Source: Flaveria trinervia (lineage: Eukaryota; Streptophyta; Magnoliopsida; Asterales; Asteraceae). Taken from it: a stretch of DNA of 64,000 nt. This document shows, in pieces, positions 33,172 through 44,165 of this stretch. Position 1 is the stretch's first letter, and each line of letters starts with the position of its first letter. A model generated the notes under the pieces. The model saw only the letters and a list, made by a program, of their open reading frames with translations, was not told where the DNA came from and ran no database searches. The stretch is from positions 1,433,001 through 1,497,000 of the forward strand of contig CM046457.1 of NCBI GenBank assembly GCA_025506515.1, read 5' to 3'. The position numbers were made by a program, and so were the translations under genes.

Positions 33172-33935
33172 TTCCCCCGCAAGTTCATGGCATTCAACAA
33201 CATGCAACTTGGACCTGAGAAATTCAAACTTCTGGGAAGATAATGGCTTAGTAAAGATATCAGCTACTTGATCTTCTATGGATATAAAAATGAACTTTTA
33301 GTTTTCCCTAAGTAACTTGTTCACGAACAAAATGATAATCGACTTCAACATGCTTAGTGCGAGCACGGAAACCAGGATTAGCAGTGAGATAAGTGGCTCC
33401 AAGATTGTCACACCAGAGTATGGGTACTTCACTGTTCAACCCAAGCTCTCAAAGAATGGATTGCACCCAAATTAATTTTGGAACAGTATCAGTAATGTGT
33501 TTGTATTCAGACTTCATTGACGAGCGAGAAACGGATCGTTGTTTGCAAGCAGGCCATGAAATAAGGTTGGTACCTAGATAGATATCAAACCCTCCCGTGG
33601 ATCGACGATTGATTGGGCAGCCAGCCCAATTAGAATCTGAGAAGGCCTTGATCGCAGGGGACCAATAAGAATCTATAAATGCTTTGAAGGCAATGGCCTG
33701 TGTTGTGACGAATCCAAAGGCCTATGTTGAGAGTGCCTTTTAGATAATGTAGGATACGTTTAACTCCAGCCAGTGATTGTTGGTTGGAGAATGCATGAAC
33801 TGACAAACTTTAACTCCTATGTTGGCAATGGCCAGTGATTGTTTGTGAAAGAATCAAGTCATGGCCCTGGTGAATAACCTCAATGCCGAGAAAATAATGC
33901 AGCTGCCCATATCTTTAAGTGAGAATAACGAGTTA
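33172..33935 (-). pseudogene. Copia RT / RNase H fragment
   Basis: The minus-strand frames give LHYFLGIEVIHQG in two frames near 33900-33860, then INRRSTGGFDIYLG, LISWPACKQ, SVSRSS and finally ILWCDNLGATYLTANPGF with HVEVDYHFVREQV near 33300-33420. These are the end of copia reverse transcriptase and RNase H. Several stops and frameshifts are present. The 5' genes of this element are missing; it is cut at about 33935 by another LTR fragment. Confidence 0.8.
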
Positions 33936-33939
33936 AGTT

Positions 33940-34115
33940 ATGTAATGGCCCGTGTAATTTCAGTAGAGTTATTAACGGTCGTTTTGACTAGTCCCAGGCC
34001 CAAAACGGATACTTCTAGCCCAAGTTATGGCTATTTCAGTGAAGCCCCTTTTGATAAGCGATCTTGGGCCTCCAAAAAGGCTAAAGCTTGCTCATCCACA
34101 CTTGGGCCCACATCA
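33940..34115 (-). repeat. Fragment of the small Ty3/gypsy LTR family
   Basis: It matches the outer part of the LTR at 39139-39647 (AGCCCAAGTTATGGC, TTTCAGTGAAG, CTTGGGCCCACATCA). It is the same family as 28148-28659 and 37221-39647. It includes a phrase CTCATCCACACTTGGGCCC reversed relative to 28148-28659. Confidence 0.65.
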
Positions 34116-34133
34116 AACTTTATGTGTTAGTAT

Positions 34134-34388
34134 TGTTGGAGTAGAATATTAGTATTATAACCTTAGTATATATATTATTATAATATGTGGATCAAGTGTA
34201 TTAGATATAAAGTTCAAAGGTTTGTATAGATGGTGTCGGTTAGGATAAGGTAACTACCATTGGTGTATAACCGCCAAAACCAACACCTATATAAACCCAG
34301 TATTTTGCACATTTATAATCAGATGTGTGTATATATATTTAGTGTGAAACCTCTGATCATACTTTTCATTTATATGTGAGTGTGTACA
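34134..34388 (+). repeat. Probable copia solo LTR
   Basis: It starts TGTTGGAGTAGAATATTAG and ends GTGTGTACA. It contains CTATATAAACCCAG (about 34289) as TATA candidate. It lies between another LTR fragment and the intron remnant of WAK-like C. No target duplication is clear. Its size and end sequences suit copia. Confidence 0.5.
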
Positions 34389-34961
34389 AAGAAGTTATGA
34401 TAGCCTTCAGGTATGTAAAGCCAAAAGGCTCAAAGTAGCTGGTTCATAAAATGGTCAGAAGGCTCGGTCTTCGGCTCCATCTGTAAGGTATACGGCTGGT
34501 TGTTAAGTATTCATATTGTACTTTGAATAGAAATTGAAGTAAACCCTCTTTGGATGAATTAAAAGAAAAGGCGTCGAGGATTAATAATCAGACCGGTCTA
34601 AATTTCACTAAGCGGTTAGTATAGACTTAAAGGACATGATAATTTAGGCTAATAATCAATTTGGCCTGACCAAGCTCCACTAAGATATATAGTTAGACAG
34701 ACTCATGTTACGGCCTCACATAGATCCATGTTAGATAATTGGGAAAAAGAGCATAACCAAAACAGAAAGTTATAAGCAGTCAACACAAATTATTTTATAT
34801 ATTAAGAAAAAACAGAAAAGAAACTTGCACACATTGCTATTCATTCTACCAACTATTTATAATAAAGAACATAGCTCCTAATCATAATAGATAATATAAC
34901 TTATGACTTACTTCAAGCAATGCTTGATTTATACCTTGGACCCTCGACCTTGACTGCTTGA

Positions 34962-36115
34962 TGATCCGGTTGTCGAGACTCGGTCAAAAACAATTTCATA
35001 TATCGGTCTTAGCTATCTTTATTGCGCAAGGGTAAGTAAGGTCGTCTCCACAGGGAATATGTGGAAAATGTTTAATTAATACGAATCAATTAACTAAAAG
35101 ACACAAACTTTGAAAGTAAAAATTAAAACTTTGGATGAATTTTAACACAAGTGTAAAAAGCAATCAACTTTGGGATGAATAAAATAATTAATAAGAAAAC
35201 AATTACTTCCGGGTTTTAAGTTCTACAAGATCAACAGTTATTAAGTGTAACTTAGGGTTACATAAACACGACTTAATATCTTTGCTTTTGATAGAAATGA
35301 GAACCAAGGAACAATCTTCCAAGATATGCTCATTCACAAAGTTACCAATTCACATATATCAAGTTATCTACTTTTCTTAATGAGCTAACGATGCAAGGAA
35401 ACCAAAAACTAATGACAAAGCAAAAAACTTTCTTTATAAATAAATTGTTTAACTCAATCAAAACTTTTAATTACATTTAATCACAATGTGTTCAACATAA
35501 AACCCTAAACATGACTAACCATCTCACTTGGCAAGAACTATTCACCCTGAAAGCAACCGCGAACGATTTAGCCACTCATCGTCTTCATTATGACTTCAAT
35601 CTTGATTTGATTATGTATGTAGATGATTTGAAATGATTAGAGAATGTTCTAAGTGCCTAATTTCATCCAAAAATTCATTCTTGGGACTCAAGGAATGTCT
35701 CTCCTAAAACCCTAATTATTGGGGTTTAAATAGGATTTAAAATTTGGAAAAATCCTTCAAATATTGCCTTAGAACGTAACTTACGGCTATAGGCTATAGG
35801 TTACGGTCTACCTTCAACCAAACAGCAAAACCTTCTGCTTTACGGGGTTCAAAGACGGACTCACACAGGGTCGTAAGTTACCGCTTTAGGCCGTAGCTTA
35901 CGGCCTCCCGGACTTTTTTTCACAATTTCCTTCATTTTCAGCACATTTCAAGCCATAGTCTTGCCATCCTTTGTATCTTTCTCAAATAATATTCGTTAAG
36001 CTTTATTTAATCTATACTTTAAACACATAATAAAGTGATTATATTGGATATCAAAATTAGATAAAAAAACAAATGTTTTAAACATCTAAAACTCATACTT
36101 ATCACCAACACATCA
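34962..36115. mobile_element. Solo LTR with TGAT...ATCA ends, nested in a copia LTR
   Basis: The ends TGATCCGG and ACACATCA are flanked by CTTGA (34957-34961) and CTTGT (36116-36120), matching 4 of 5. It interrupts a sequence that is continuous in the right-hand copia LTR. It contains GTCGTCTCCACAGGGA near 35040 and a run of TTACGG, GTAAGTTACCG and TAGCTTACGGCC words at 35770-35910. No coding region is seen. TGAT...ATCA ends are common in some Ty3 lineages. Confidence 0.7.
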
Positions 36116-36539
36116 CTTGTCTGCTTCAAATGTTTTCCTGACTATTGAATTTGACTACAAAACTCATGGAATTAACTTAACAATCACCTTGTAATTCCAT
36201 TTCTTTCATATACCTCTCTTGTTTTTGTTCTTCTGCTTCAATTGTTTGAAACATACTTGTTTGATAAGGTCTTGAAACTGACCATTTAATCCATCCATGT
36301 CTTGCTTTAGTGCTTTCTTTGTTTCCATTTTCTTTTCTTGAACACTTCCTTCAACCAAACTTCTTGGGCTTTCCTTTTTGATTTCTCGGCTCCCAAACAG
36401 AATTTTTTGGGCTTTCTCAACCTAAACTGGACTATTGTATGTTTTTGTGTTCACCATAACAAGTACTGGATTGTTTTTTTTCACAACTTGCCTAATATTC
36501 AGCCTCGGTTTTGTAGGTTCAAAAGCTGAGTTTATCATC

Positions 36540-37160
36540 ATATTAGGTTCTGATGTGCTTTGTTACTGATCAATGAAGTTCACCAGTTCATTCTCAACTT
36601 TTGAGTTGTTTGCTTCAAATAGTAAACATACTTGAAGTGATAGTAGACAATTGGCTTTTAATTCTTCGAATCTTCATCAGTAGGTTGTCAGTTGATCATA
36701 TAACTTTAGAATTCCATCTCCCAAAGTTACCATGCACCCTTACTCATCCAACTTCCCTAAACTCGTAATATTATTATGCAATTTGGGTATATAGAACATA
36801 TCAAAAAATACTCTTTTCTTACCATTCTTGCATTTCACAGTTACACATCCTTTACCTTTGATTCAAAAGTAGAGTCATCTCCAACTTTTACATGACCTGT
36901 TACTTTTTCATCAGTTTAGAAAAATAGTTTCTATGCCCGATCATGAGGTTGTTTGCACCGTTGTCTAAAAAACACATTCTATCTTCACACTTATAATCCG
37001 CGTACACCTTAGGGAGCACTTTCTTTTCATTCAGCATCACAACTTCTGCTTTCACCATAAGCAATGTGGATTCATCATCTTCTATGATAAAATTAGTTTC
37101 ATTCTTGCTTTTTCTAGGGCATGACACTCTGCCGAAAAAAGACCAATTTTGTCAAAATTG
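36540..37160 (-). pseudogene. Copia B protease / pre-integrase remnant
   Basis: The minus-strand reading contains CFLDNGANNLMIGHRNYF (copia protease-like, with the Ser/His positions altered). After it comes a decayed pre-integrase stretch (VTVKCKNGKKRVFF, LHNNITSLGKL in broken frame) down to about 36750. Several stops are present. It belongs with the gag remnant at 39653-40420; the gypsy element between them was inserted later. Confidence 0.7.
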
Positions 37161-37220
37161 TAACACCTCACATACCTTTTGTCTCATCTATCCGTCTAAT
37201 CTTCTTGATTATTTTCTCTT

Positions 37221-37482
37221 GGATGCAATCGAAAACGAAAGGAAATAATTAAACCTGTTGATTCAACAAGAATACTAGGAATAATTCTTCTAACTATCGT
37301 TGATTAGCAAAGAATGATAATAATCAGGAATTCACACTAACGCTCATTGTGATAGAGAGAAAACAAATAATTTTTATAAACTTCAATGATTATTCCACCC
37401 ATCTCTAACAAGCATATAAAGAAAGAAAACAAAGGTCGAATCGACCATAAAACATAAATGGGCCAAATGTAAAGTCCAACCA
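37221..37482 (-). repeat. Left (3') LTR of the nested gypsy element, truncated
   Basis: GGATGCAATCG here corresponds to TGATGTAGTCG at 39139. Matching continues through TTCAACAAGAATAC and the ATTCCACCCATCTCT and ATAAATGGGCC blocks, then stops at about 37482, where internal sequence follows directly. About 250 bases of LTR and the polypurine tract have been deleted. Confidence 0.75.
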
Positions 37483-37730
37483 CTTCTTTACCTATCATCA
37501 CAAAAACATCATCCCCAGCCGGAGCTTGTTCTCAAACTGAGAAAGAGTTAACAGGGCAGCGGTAGGTTAATTTGGTAGCCACCTCCTTGGGTTTCGTGGG
37601 TAACAATGTATCTTCATGTTATCAAACAGAAAAATATAAGTATTAAACTGCCCATTATGTTCTACATTGCGATCATATTCCAAGGCCTACCCAATAGCAA
37701 ATGGCACGCATCCATGGGAACCACATTACA

Positions 37731-38219
37731 CTAGACTACGTCCTTGTGTGTTTTACCAACAGAAAAAGAAATAAGGGTACGCTTGGTTACCGGCACCTCG
37801 CATCCCTTCTTAAGCCATTGGAGCTTATAAGGCTTAGGATGGTTCTTTGTTTTCTGGCTCAACTTTCTAACAACTTCTTCAGAAACTAAATTGTCACAAC
37901 TCCCTGAATCAATAACAAAAGTACAAACCTTCCCTAAAACGATACATGTTGAATGAAATATGTTATGCTTAAGCCAATCATTGTCATTTGCCTTAGGTGT
38001 ATAGCATGAACGCCTAACCACCAGGCACGTTCCCACGCCTCCAGCCACCTCTTCTTCCATGTACTCAAGCTCTTTGTCAAATATTAGAGTGTCTTCGTAA
38101 CTTTCATCAGCCTCACCACCATCTTCCCATTCATCAAGGTCAGCAAACATATTTCTCTTACCGGCTTTCTTATATTCAAATTGTCGATGACCAGTCTCCC
38201 CATAATTGAAACACTTCAT
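37731..38219 (-). pseudogene. Gag knuckle and protease of the nested gypsy element
   Basis: It begins CFNYGETGHRQFEYKK, a zinc knuckle in which two Cys have become Tyr. An acidic linker follows, then a protease with TFVIDSGSCDNLVSEEVV and the PYKLQWLKKG block. The 162-codon frame is open but has no RT downstream. The wording resembles small chromoviral Ty3 lineages such as Reina or CRM; the lineage is not certain. Confidence 0.78.
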
Positions 38220-38580
38220 GCTACTACTTCCGACCCCTTTAGAAGGTGGTTCACTATTTCCAACACCCTGTTTTGTTTTGTTAGGAACAAACGAGATATT
38301 ATGTTACCTGAACCCAAACTTCCTCCAGCAGAAGATGAAACACCACTACGCTGGTTTTGTTTTTAAAAAGTTAAAGCATGTTGATGAGTATCAGAAAGTG
38401 TCACTTGATCAAACATGTTAATGAATTCCATAATCTGAACCCTTAGTCCACCAATGTAATAAGAAACAAGTTGTTCTTCAGTTTCTTGAATATCATTTCT
38501 TGCAATCAATTGGTAGAACTTAGTCGTCTAATCCTCAACAGACTTGGACCCTTTTCTTAAATTTTATAACCATTGGTACA

Positions 38581-38950
38581 TTAATCATTGGTAGTTATGA
38601 GGAATAAAGTTGCTCTCATGCACTTCTTCATCTTCCTCCAAGTTGTGACCCTTGGCTTTTCAAATCTCTCCCGAGTCAGTATCAATTGTTGCCACCAAGC
38701 AGAAGCCCTTCCACGTAGCTTGGTAACGATCAACGAAACCTTTTTGTCTTCAGGAACCTCTTTGAATTCAAACACTTCTTTAACAACAACAAGCCAATCA
38801 ATGAATTTTTCCAAGTTCAAAGTATCACTATCGAATTTAGGAATACTGGTTCTCATTCCTGCCTCCCAACATCTATTATCACCCCTTCGATTTTGCGGTA
38901 CGTGTTCATAAGAAGACGAATCGTCGCCCTCATAAATTGGAATTCATCAT
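38581..38950 (-). pseudogene. Gag capsid fragment of the nested gypsy element
   Basis: The reading RTSIPKFDSDTLNLEKFIDW, VVKEVFEFKEVPEDKKVSL, LRGRASAWWQQL and RVTTWRKMKKCMR is the retrotransposon gag capsid pattern. Frameshifts near 38581 and stops near 38430 separate it from the zinc knuckle at 38219. Confidence 0.78.
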
Positions 38951-39124
38951 CTGCTGCTTCATGACGGTTACCATTACGCCCTCCTTAATTCATCAAATCT
39001 TATATTTGATCAGCCAACTAATCTAACCGCTCATCCATCCTTGCCATAATACGGGTTGTCCCATTCCTTCTCATGAGCATCATTAAGAAGTCTTCTCCGT
39101 GGAGGCATCTTGATCAGGAAATTT

Positions 39125-39137
39125 GGCTCTGATACCA
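39125..39137 (-). other. Primer-binding site of the nested gypsy element
   Basis: On the element strand TGGTATCAGAGCC lies next to the LTR start at 39139. This fixes the right LTR as the 5' LTR. Confidence 0.85.
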
Positions 39138-39652
39138 CTGATGTAGTCGGAAACAGATGATAAATAATAAACGTATGGATTCAACGAGAATACCAGGAAT
39201 AATTTTTCTAACAATCGTTGATTCACAAAGAATGCCAATAATCAACAATTCACACTAACACTCACTGTGATAGAGAGAAAACAAATGTTCTTTATAAACT
39301 TCAATGATTATTCCACCCATCTCTTACAAGCATATAAAGAAAAAAAACAAAAGTCGAATGAGCCACAAATATAAATGGGCCAAAACCTGGGCTAAATGTA
39401 AAATCCAACAAAATATAAAAATAAGACAAAAAGTAAAATAACTCATAAAATAAACTATTTTTGGGCAAAACGATGACTTTGGCGGTTTGTTGAGAACACA
39501 CGTCCGTCCAACGTCATTTTGACTTATCGCTGCCCAAAAAGCAGACTTCCAGCCCAAGTTATGACCATTTCAGTGAAGTTCATTTTGATAAACAATTGGA
39601 CCTTCAAAAAGACTATAGTTTGCCCATCCATACTTGAGCCCACATCACTCTT

Positions 39653-40420
39653 CATTTGATCTGCTCAGCCTTATGGTTATTGTTTGAGAATCGTCTTCTC
39701 CCTTGGACATGGTTATTCCCTCTACCCCTGTCGGCTTGTCTTGACTCCTATTTTGTCAAACCTGCCATTTGATTTCGTTGACAACAATTGACATGCTAAG
39801 TCTTTAATTGTTTCAGCTGGCTTCAGCCTTTTTTCGTATGCCTTGAGACGCCAAACCAACTCTTCAAACTGCATTGTGTTTAGGCTCGAATATTGGTTAA
39901 TTGTAGCATCGATTAGTAGGAACACTAGTTGGTGCAGAGTTCAACAACTTCTTTACCTTAGCTTTCTCATCCAATGTAGAGCCAAGTGTTGGAACTTGGA
40001 CACTATCTCCCTAATCTTTCCTGCGAAGTCATCAATGAGGTCATCATGCTCAACAATTCAAACTCTCGGTTTAGAGTTGAAATTTTAGCATGTTGCACTT
40101 GATCAACTCTAAGATACCACGTCTTGAGAGCATTTCATACCTCCTTAGCAGTCTTGTGCCCCGCTACTTGCAATAAAATATCTTCCTACAACGCCTAGAA
40201 TATGAAAGCTCTTGCTTTCTTTTCCGACCTTGGCATCCACAACATCGATAATGGTTCGATGGCATCCTAAATTCCATGGGCATCCATGATTGATTCCATC
40301 TTGATTGCCCAAGATATGTGATTCGTTGCAGCAACGGACATGGTATGATATTGAACTCCCTTCTCTAACTAGAACAAGAGCCTAATTATTGGTCATTGGG
40401 TGTGTGACAAACCATTAAAC
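39653..40420 (-). pseudogene. Copia B gag remnant
   Basis: Minus-strand pieces include SSLNTMQFEELVWRLKAYE and further gag text reading back towards 40370, where MSVAATNHISWAIKMES-like wording of the copia gag N-terminus appears. Many stops and indels are present. It belongs to the element 34740-40868. Confidence 0.65.
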
Positions 40421-40565
40421 AGAATAGGGTCTTTAAACAAAAAGGAATAACAAGGTTGGGCAGAAAACAATCGAGAATGCTGCTATTTGACTTGGAAGAA
40501 TCGCTACAGCAATACGATTCTTAGATCGGCAATAGACTGGCCTCTTGGACAAGTTTTAATCGGTA

Positions 40566-40577
40566 GCTCTTATACCA
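40566..40577 (-). other. Primer-binding site of copia B
   Basis: On the element strand TGGTATAAGAGC differs at one base from the usual tRNA-iMet complement (TGGTATCAGAGC). It lies two bases inside the LTR that starts at 40580. Confidence 0.6.
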
Positions 40578-42419
40578 ATTGTGAAAAAACTGAGACAAAA
40601 AGCAGAACCAAAACAGAAAGATATATAAGCAGTCAACACAAATTATTTTAATAAAAAAAGGAAAGAAACTTGCACATATTTGCTACTCATTCTACCAACT
40701 ATTTATAATAAAAAAACATAGCTCCTAATCAAAATACAAAAACATAACTTATCGCTTTAATCAAGCAATGCTTGATTTATGCCTTGGACCCCGACCTAAT
40801 TGCTTGACTGTTTTTTATGTTATCTTGACCATTGCATTTGACCTTAAAAATCATGAAGTAAGTTAACAATTCGTACAAGTAGCTTCTTGTAGTCAGAAAA
40901 GGAAAACAACATGAAATAGGGAAAAATTGATGAAGCAGAGCAACTTGATCAAACCATGTGACTTTTTACAAATATCGAAATGAATATCGACATGCTTAAT
41001 TACAACCATGTGACCGCTTAAACAGCATACGAACCATTCTCAAACTCTAACCAATGATTACCTTTATCCTACTGTTTGAATTTGGTGTCTTGAATGCAGA
41101 TTAAAACTAACAGAGAACCAAGGTAAGTATGACCTGAAAGTTGTTTCTTTATTGAGTTCGAAACATAAAAGTCATCACAGATACAAGTCTTATCGGGTAA
41201 TTGGAAGTGAAAGTGAACGGATGAAACCTAACATCTACTGCTGTGAATACTAAAAACAAATCAATAGAATTAGCTATAGAGCTGGTCTTCAACGGTCACC
41301 AATTATCCAGCAACCACCTAAATCCAACATCGAGTTTGAGACATGGTCATCCCTTCTACTCAGTCAAACACTAACCAAGACAAACATATAATAAATAAAC
41401 TCCAACTAACTTAGATAAACATATTAATTACATTATTATTCAAACATCAATCTTCCCATGTGAATTATAAAGATCAAGTCCAAAACTCTTTGCTATTTTC
41501 CTTGTTAATTAGGTAATTTCACTGTTAAAAAGAACTTACATCTATATTCTTGAGCTAGTTACAAAATATATTTTTACTTAACAAAAACTATGTGGATTGG
41601 TGGCCATCTGCATAAGCCCCGCAGCTTCAATTGTTTTAACACTTATCTTATATTAGGGCTCAAACTCAGACAATCAACCGTAGAGAAATGTTCTTCAAGA
41701 AAAATTATGGCTTAATTTTGCAGAAAATTCTATTTGAATCTAAACAACCCTATCGCATGGCTATAATTTTGCAGCAAGGATTCTTGAAAACGAAACTAAC
41801 AAATTTCACAAAACCAATGTCATAGGTCAAGGAGACTATGATACAGTTTATAAATGTAAATTAGAAGAAGGTACAATGGTTGCCATTAAAAAGTTTAAGT
41901 CTATTGACAGATGCAGATCAAGTAGTTTATTAATGAGGTGATCATGCTATTAGAAGTTAGCCACCCATATATTGTCGACCTCTTAGGTTGTTTCCTAAAG
42001 ACGGAGACTCCCCTTCTAGTTTATGAGTTTGTAGCCAACAAGACCGTCTTCCACCACCTACATGTAAAAGACTATACATCTTCCATGACATTCGGAAGGG
42101 GATTAAACATAGCCACACAAACTGTAGAAGCCCTTGCTCATATACACTCCACCACATAAATCATTCATAGAGATATTAAATCATCAAATATACTTTTGAC
42201 TAATGACTACACTATTAAAGTTTTTGCTATCAATATCTCAAGGTTCATTCCTCTAGATCAAACTAACATATAAACATTGGTGCATGGAACTCTTTGGTAC
42301 ATAGATCCTGAGTACTACCTTGCAGGAATTTTGAGAAAGAAGGATGACGTATATAGTTTGGGGAGTGAATAACAGCAGAAAGGTCTTTTCAATGATAGAA
42401 CTAAAAGTGACTTCCTATG

Positions 42420-43241
42420 GACTTAATTACATGGGTGGTTCCTGTGGTGGTTTGATTTTACTTTTGGTCCCTAACTCTAAAAAACTACAAGGTTGGTTCA
42501 CTACTTGGCACAAATGTAATAAATTTGATCCCTGAAATGGATGTCCATTAAGTTTTTCTGTTAATATTTTAGGAATGAACAAAAATAGCCTTGTATCATT
42601 GTCTTCTACAATTGATTCGAGCAGTTCTCCAACTCTAGCGGCCTACCGCTGTAATGACATCTACCGTCTCCGGAGATGGAGACGTTTATGGCGATGGTGG
42701 CGACAAATTTGAGCATATCAAAATCGCATTAACAACTATCAGATCTAATAAAAATGACGAAGGTGGAGGGAGTCACCGGAAGTGGAAGGTCAACGATGGA
42801 TGTAAAGTTTGTGGAAGGTGGCAATGGTTGAAGATTGAAGGTAGTGGTGCCTGAAGGTTGAAAATGGTAGTAATTAAAGGTTGAAGGTGGTGGTGGTGGT
42901 TGAAGGTGGTGTGGATTGTGGATCGAAGATTGAAGTGGTTGTGGTGGTTGAAGATTGAAGATGGTAGTGGTTGAAGGTTGAGAGTGGTGGTGGTGGTGAT
43001 GGTAATTGAAGATGGTGACAGTGGTTGAAGGTGGTGGGGTGGTGGTTGATGGAGAAGAAGAAATGTAAAAAGGGATATTTTGTCATTTTACACGCATTTA
43101 ACAACAATAATTAACGTCCATCCGTTTCAGAGACCATCGTTGTTACGTTTGTGCAAACTTTTGGACCAACCTTGTAATTAGAGAGTTAGAGACCAAAAGT
43201 AAAATTAAACCTAACCGCAGAGACCACCCTGTAATTAAGTC
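42420..43241. mobile_element. Non-autonomous MULE-like foldback with 9-bp target duplication
   Basis: CTTCCTATG occurs on both sides (42411-42419 and 43242-43250). The element begins GACTTAATTACA and ends TGTAATTAAGTC. The inverted arms align for roughly 80 bases closely and remain traceable to about 170 bases (TTTTACTTTTGGTCxCTAACTCT, CTACAAGGTTGGTxCA). A 9-bp duplication with long inverted ends is the mark of Mutator-like elements. There is no transposase. The interior holds a TGG-rich minisatellite. It interrupts exon 3 of WAK-like C. Confidence 0.88.
42838..43045. repeat. GGTTGAAGGTGGTGG-type minisatellite
   Basis: Variants of GGTTGAAG(G/A)TGGTGGTGG recur about 12 times inside the MULE-like foldback. 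The minus-strand ORF here (42874-43107, rich in Ser/Thr/Pro) is a by-product of the repeat. Confidence 0.75.
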
Positions 43242-43250
43242 CTTCCTATG

Positions 43251-43693
43251 AGATCATCCTTGCCACCCCTGGGTTTATCCATTCTAATCAACTTCAACAT
43301 TCAAATTGGTATTCGATTGCTTTTCACACCATTTTTGTAGATGATGTTGAAATCATAGCTCATCATCTTCGCCTGCCAAATTTGTTAAAGCCATGTCGTA
43401 ATCATTTGATCCAAAATATGTCTTAAACTTCTTTTTTCTATCTTCATAGTGAATCAGTTTAAGATCATGTAGTGGTATCAATGTTTGATGGATAACAAGA
43501 TAGCTAATAGTTCTTTGTTGTCAGGCGGATAAGGCCTTTTCGATGAGCTTCAGTTTCAGTGACGAAAGTCTTATCGAAGTCAAGTGAAGCTAAGACTGGG
43601 CTGAACTTATGCAAACTAGCCTACATCAAACCATAAAAATTCATCCTTTTATGAGTCAATGATTTCCCTGATTTAAAGCACCAATAACATATG
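43251..43693. other. Unassigned segment between the foldback and copia A
   Basis: The minus strand contains short frames such as KKKFKTYFGSNDYDMALTNLAGEDDEL between about 43370 and 43450, interrupted by stops. It could be a decayed transposon or gene exon. No family was recognised. No WAK homology is seen, so C was already truncated or has been deleted here. Confidence 0.3.
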
Positions 43694-44097
43694 TAGTCTG
43701 TAGAACTTAGGTAACAAGAAAGTGAAGAAAAACTCTTATTCAATATTGAAGAAGAAATTACAAGTACACGAATGGAGAAGATAATGTAACCATATATCTA
43801 TCTCACACTTTATCTAATCTCAATCAGTTAACAACTAACCGTTGTTAGTAACTAACACATACTAAGAAATACACAATAAAACCCTAAACTTTCATAACTA
43901 TCAAGATTGGTCCTTACATGTAACATCTTGTAATTTTGGGTTAATTTAAAGTTAGCTTTGTTAAATTCTTGTATGGGTTAGTTGTGTCATTCATGAGACT
44001 TATGGGTTACTTATGTCTTAATTGGTCTTTTAATCATTTAAACTTGAAAGATTATAATTATTAAGTAACAATAACTAATATAATGATTTTAATAAAT

Positions 44098-44165
44098 GAA
44101 ATAATAACAATAAAAATTATAGTAATAATAACAATAATAATAATAACAATAATAATAATTTATTA
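44098..44165. repeat. AAT/AAC microsatellite
   Basis: An imperfect run of AATAATAAC-type trinucleotides, interrupted by AAAATTATAGT, lies in the solo LTR 43919-46388. Confidence 0.7.

Larger units (their letters stand above)
37221..39647 (-). mobile_element. Internally deleted Ty3/gypsy element nested in copia B
   Basis: The flanks are CTCTT on both sides (37216-37220 and 39648-39652), a perfect 5-bp target duplication. The right LTR (39139-39647, TGATGTAGTCGG to CACATCA) is complete. The left LTR (37221-37482) lacks its inner half. A tRNA-iMet primer site TGGTATCAGAGCC lies at 39125-39137 on the minus strand. Between them only gag and protease remain; RT, RNase H and integrase are gone. LTRs of this family also lie at 28148-28659 and 33940-34115. 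Confidence 0.85.
34740..40868 (-). mobile_element. Copia element with two nested insertions, in intron 2 of WAK-like C
   Basis: The right LTR (40580-40868) and left LTR (34740-34961 plus 36116-36181) match: CAGTCAACACAAATTATTTT, CATTCTACCAACTATTTATAA and CAATGCTTGATTTAT. The left LTR is split by 34962-36115. A primer-binding-like TGGTATAAGAGC lies at 40566-40577 on the minus strand. Gag (39653-40420) and protease-region (36540-37160) remnants are in copia order, separated by a gypsy element at 37221-39647. Integrase, RT and RNase H are not recognisable. The flanks ATAAT and ATTCG do not match, so no target duplication is claimed. Confidence 0.82.
34389..42413 (+). pseudogene. WAK-like pseudogene C: intron 2 and exon 3 only
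   Basis: Intron-2 sequence shared with B and D starts near 34400 (GGTATGTAAAGCC, CTCAAAGTAGCTGGTTC) and is interrupted at 34740 by a 6.1-kb copia element. It resumes at 40869 (CGTACAAGTAGC) and leads to exon 3 at about 41600. Exons 1 and 2 are absent. The exon-3 splice acceptor GGCAG of A, B and D is GGTGG here. Exon 3 has an early TAG where the others have Trp, several indels, a mutated glycine loop (GDYDTVYKC) and a TAA before the HRD box. Homology stops at about 42413, inside the kinase C-lobe, at a MULE-like insertion, and does not resume after it. No functional product is possible. Confidence 0.9.

Noticed and set aside
42874..43107. Ser/Thr/Pro-rich minus-strand ORF
   Set aside because: It is the translation of the TGG minisatellite inside the foldback element.
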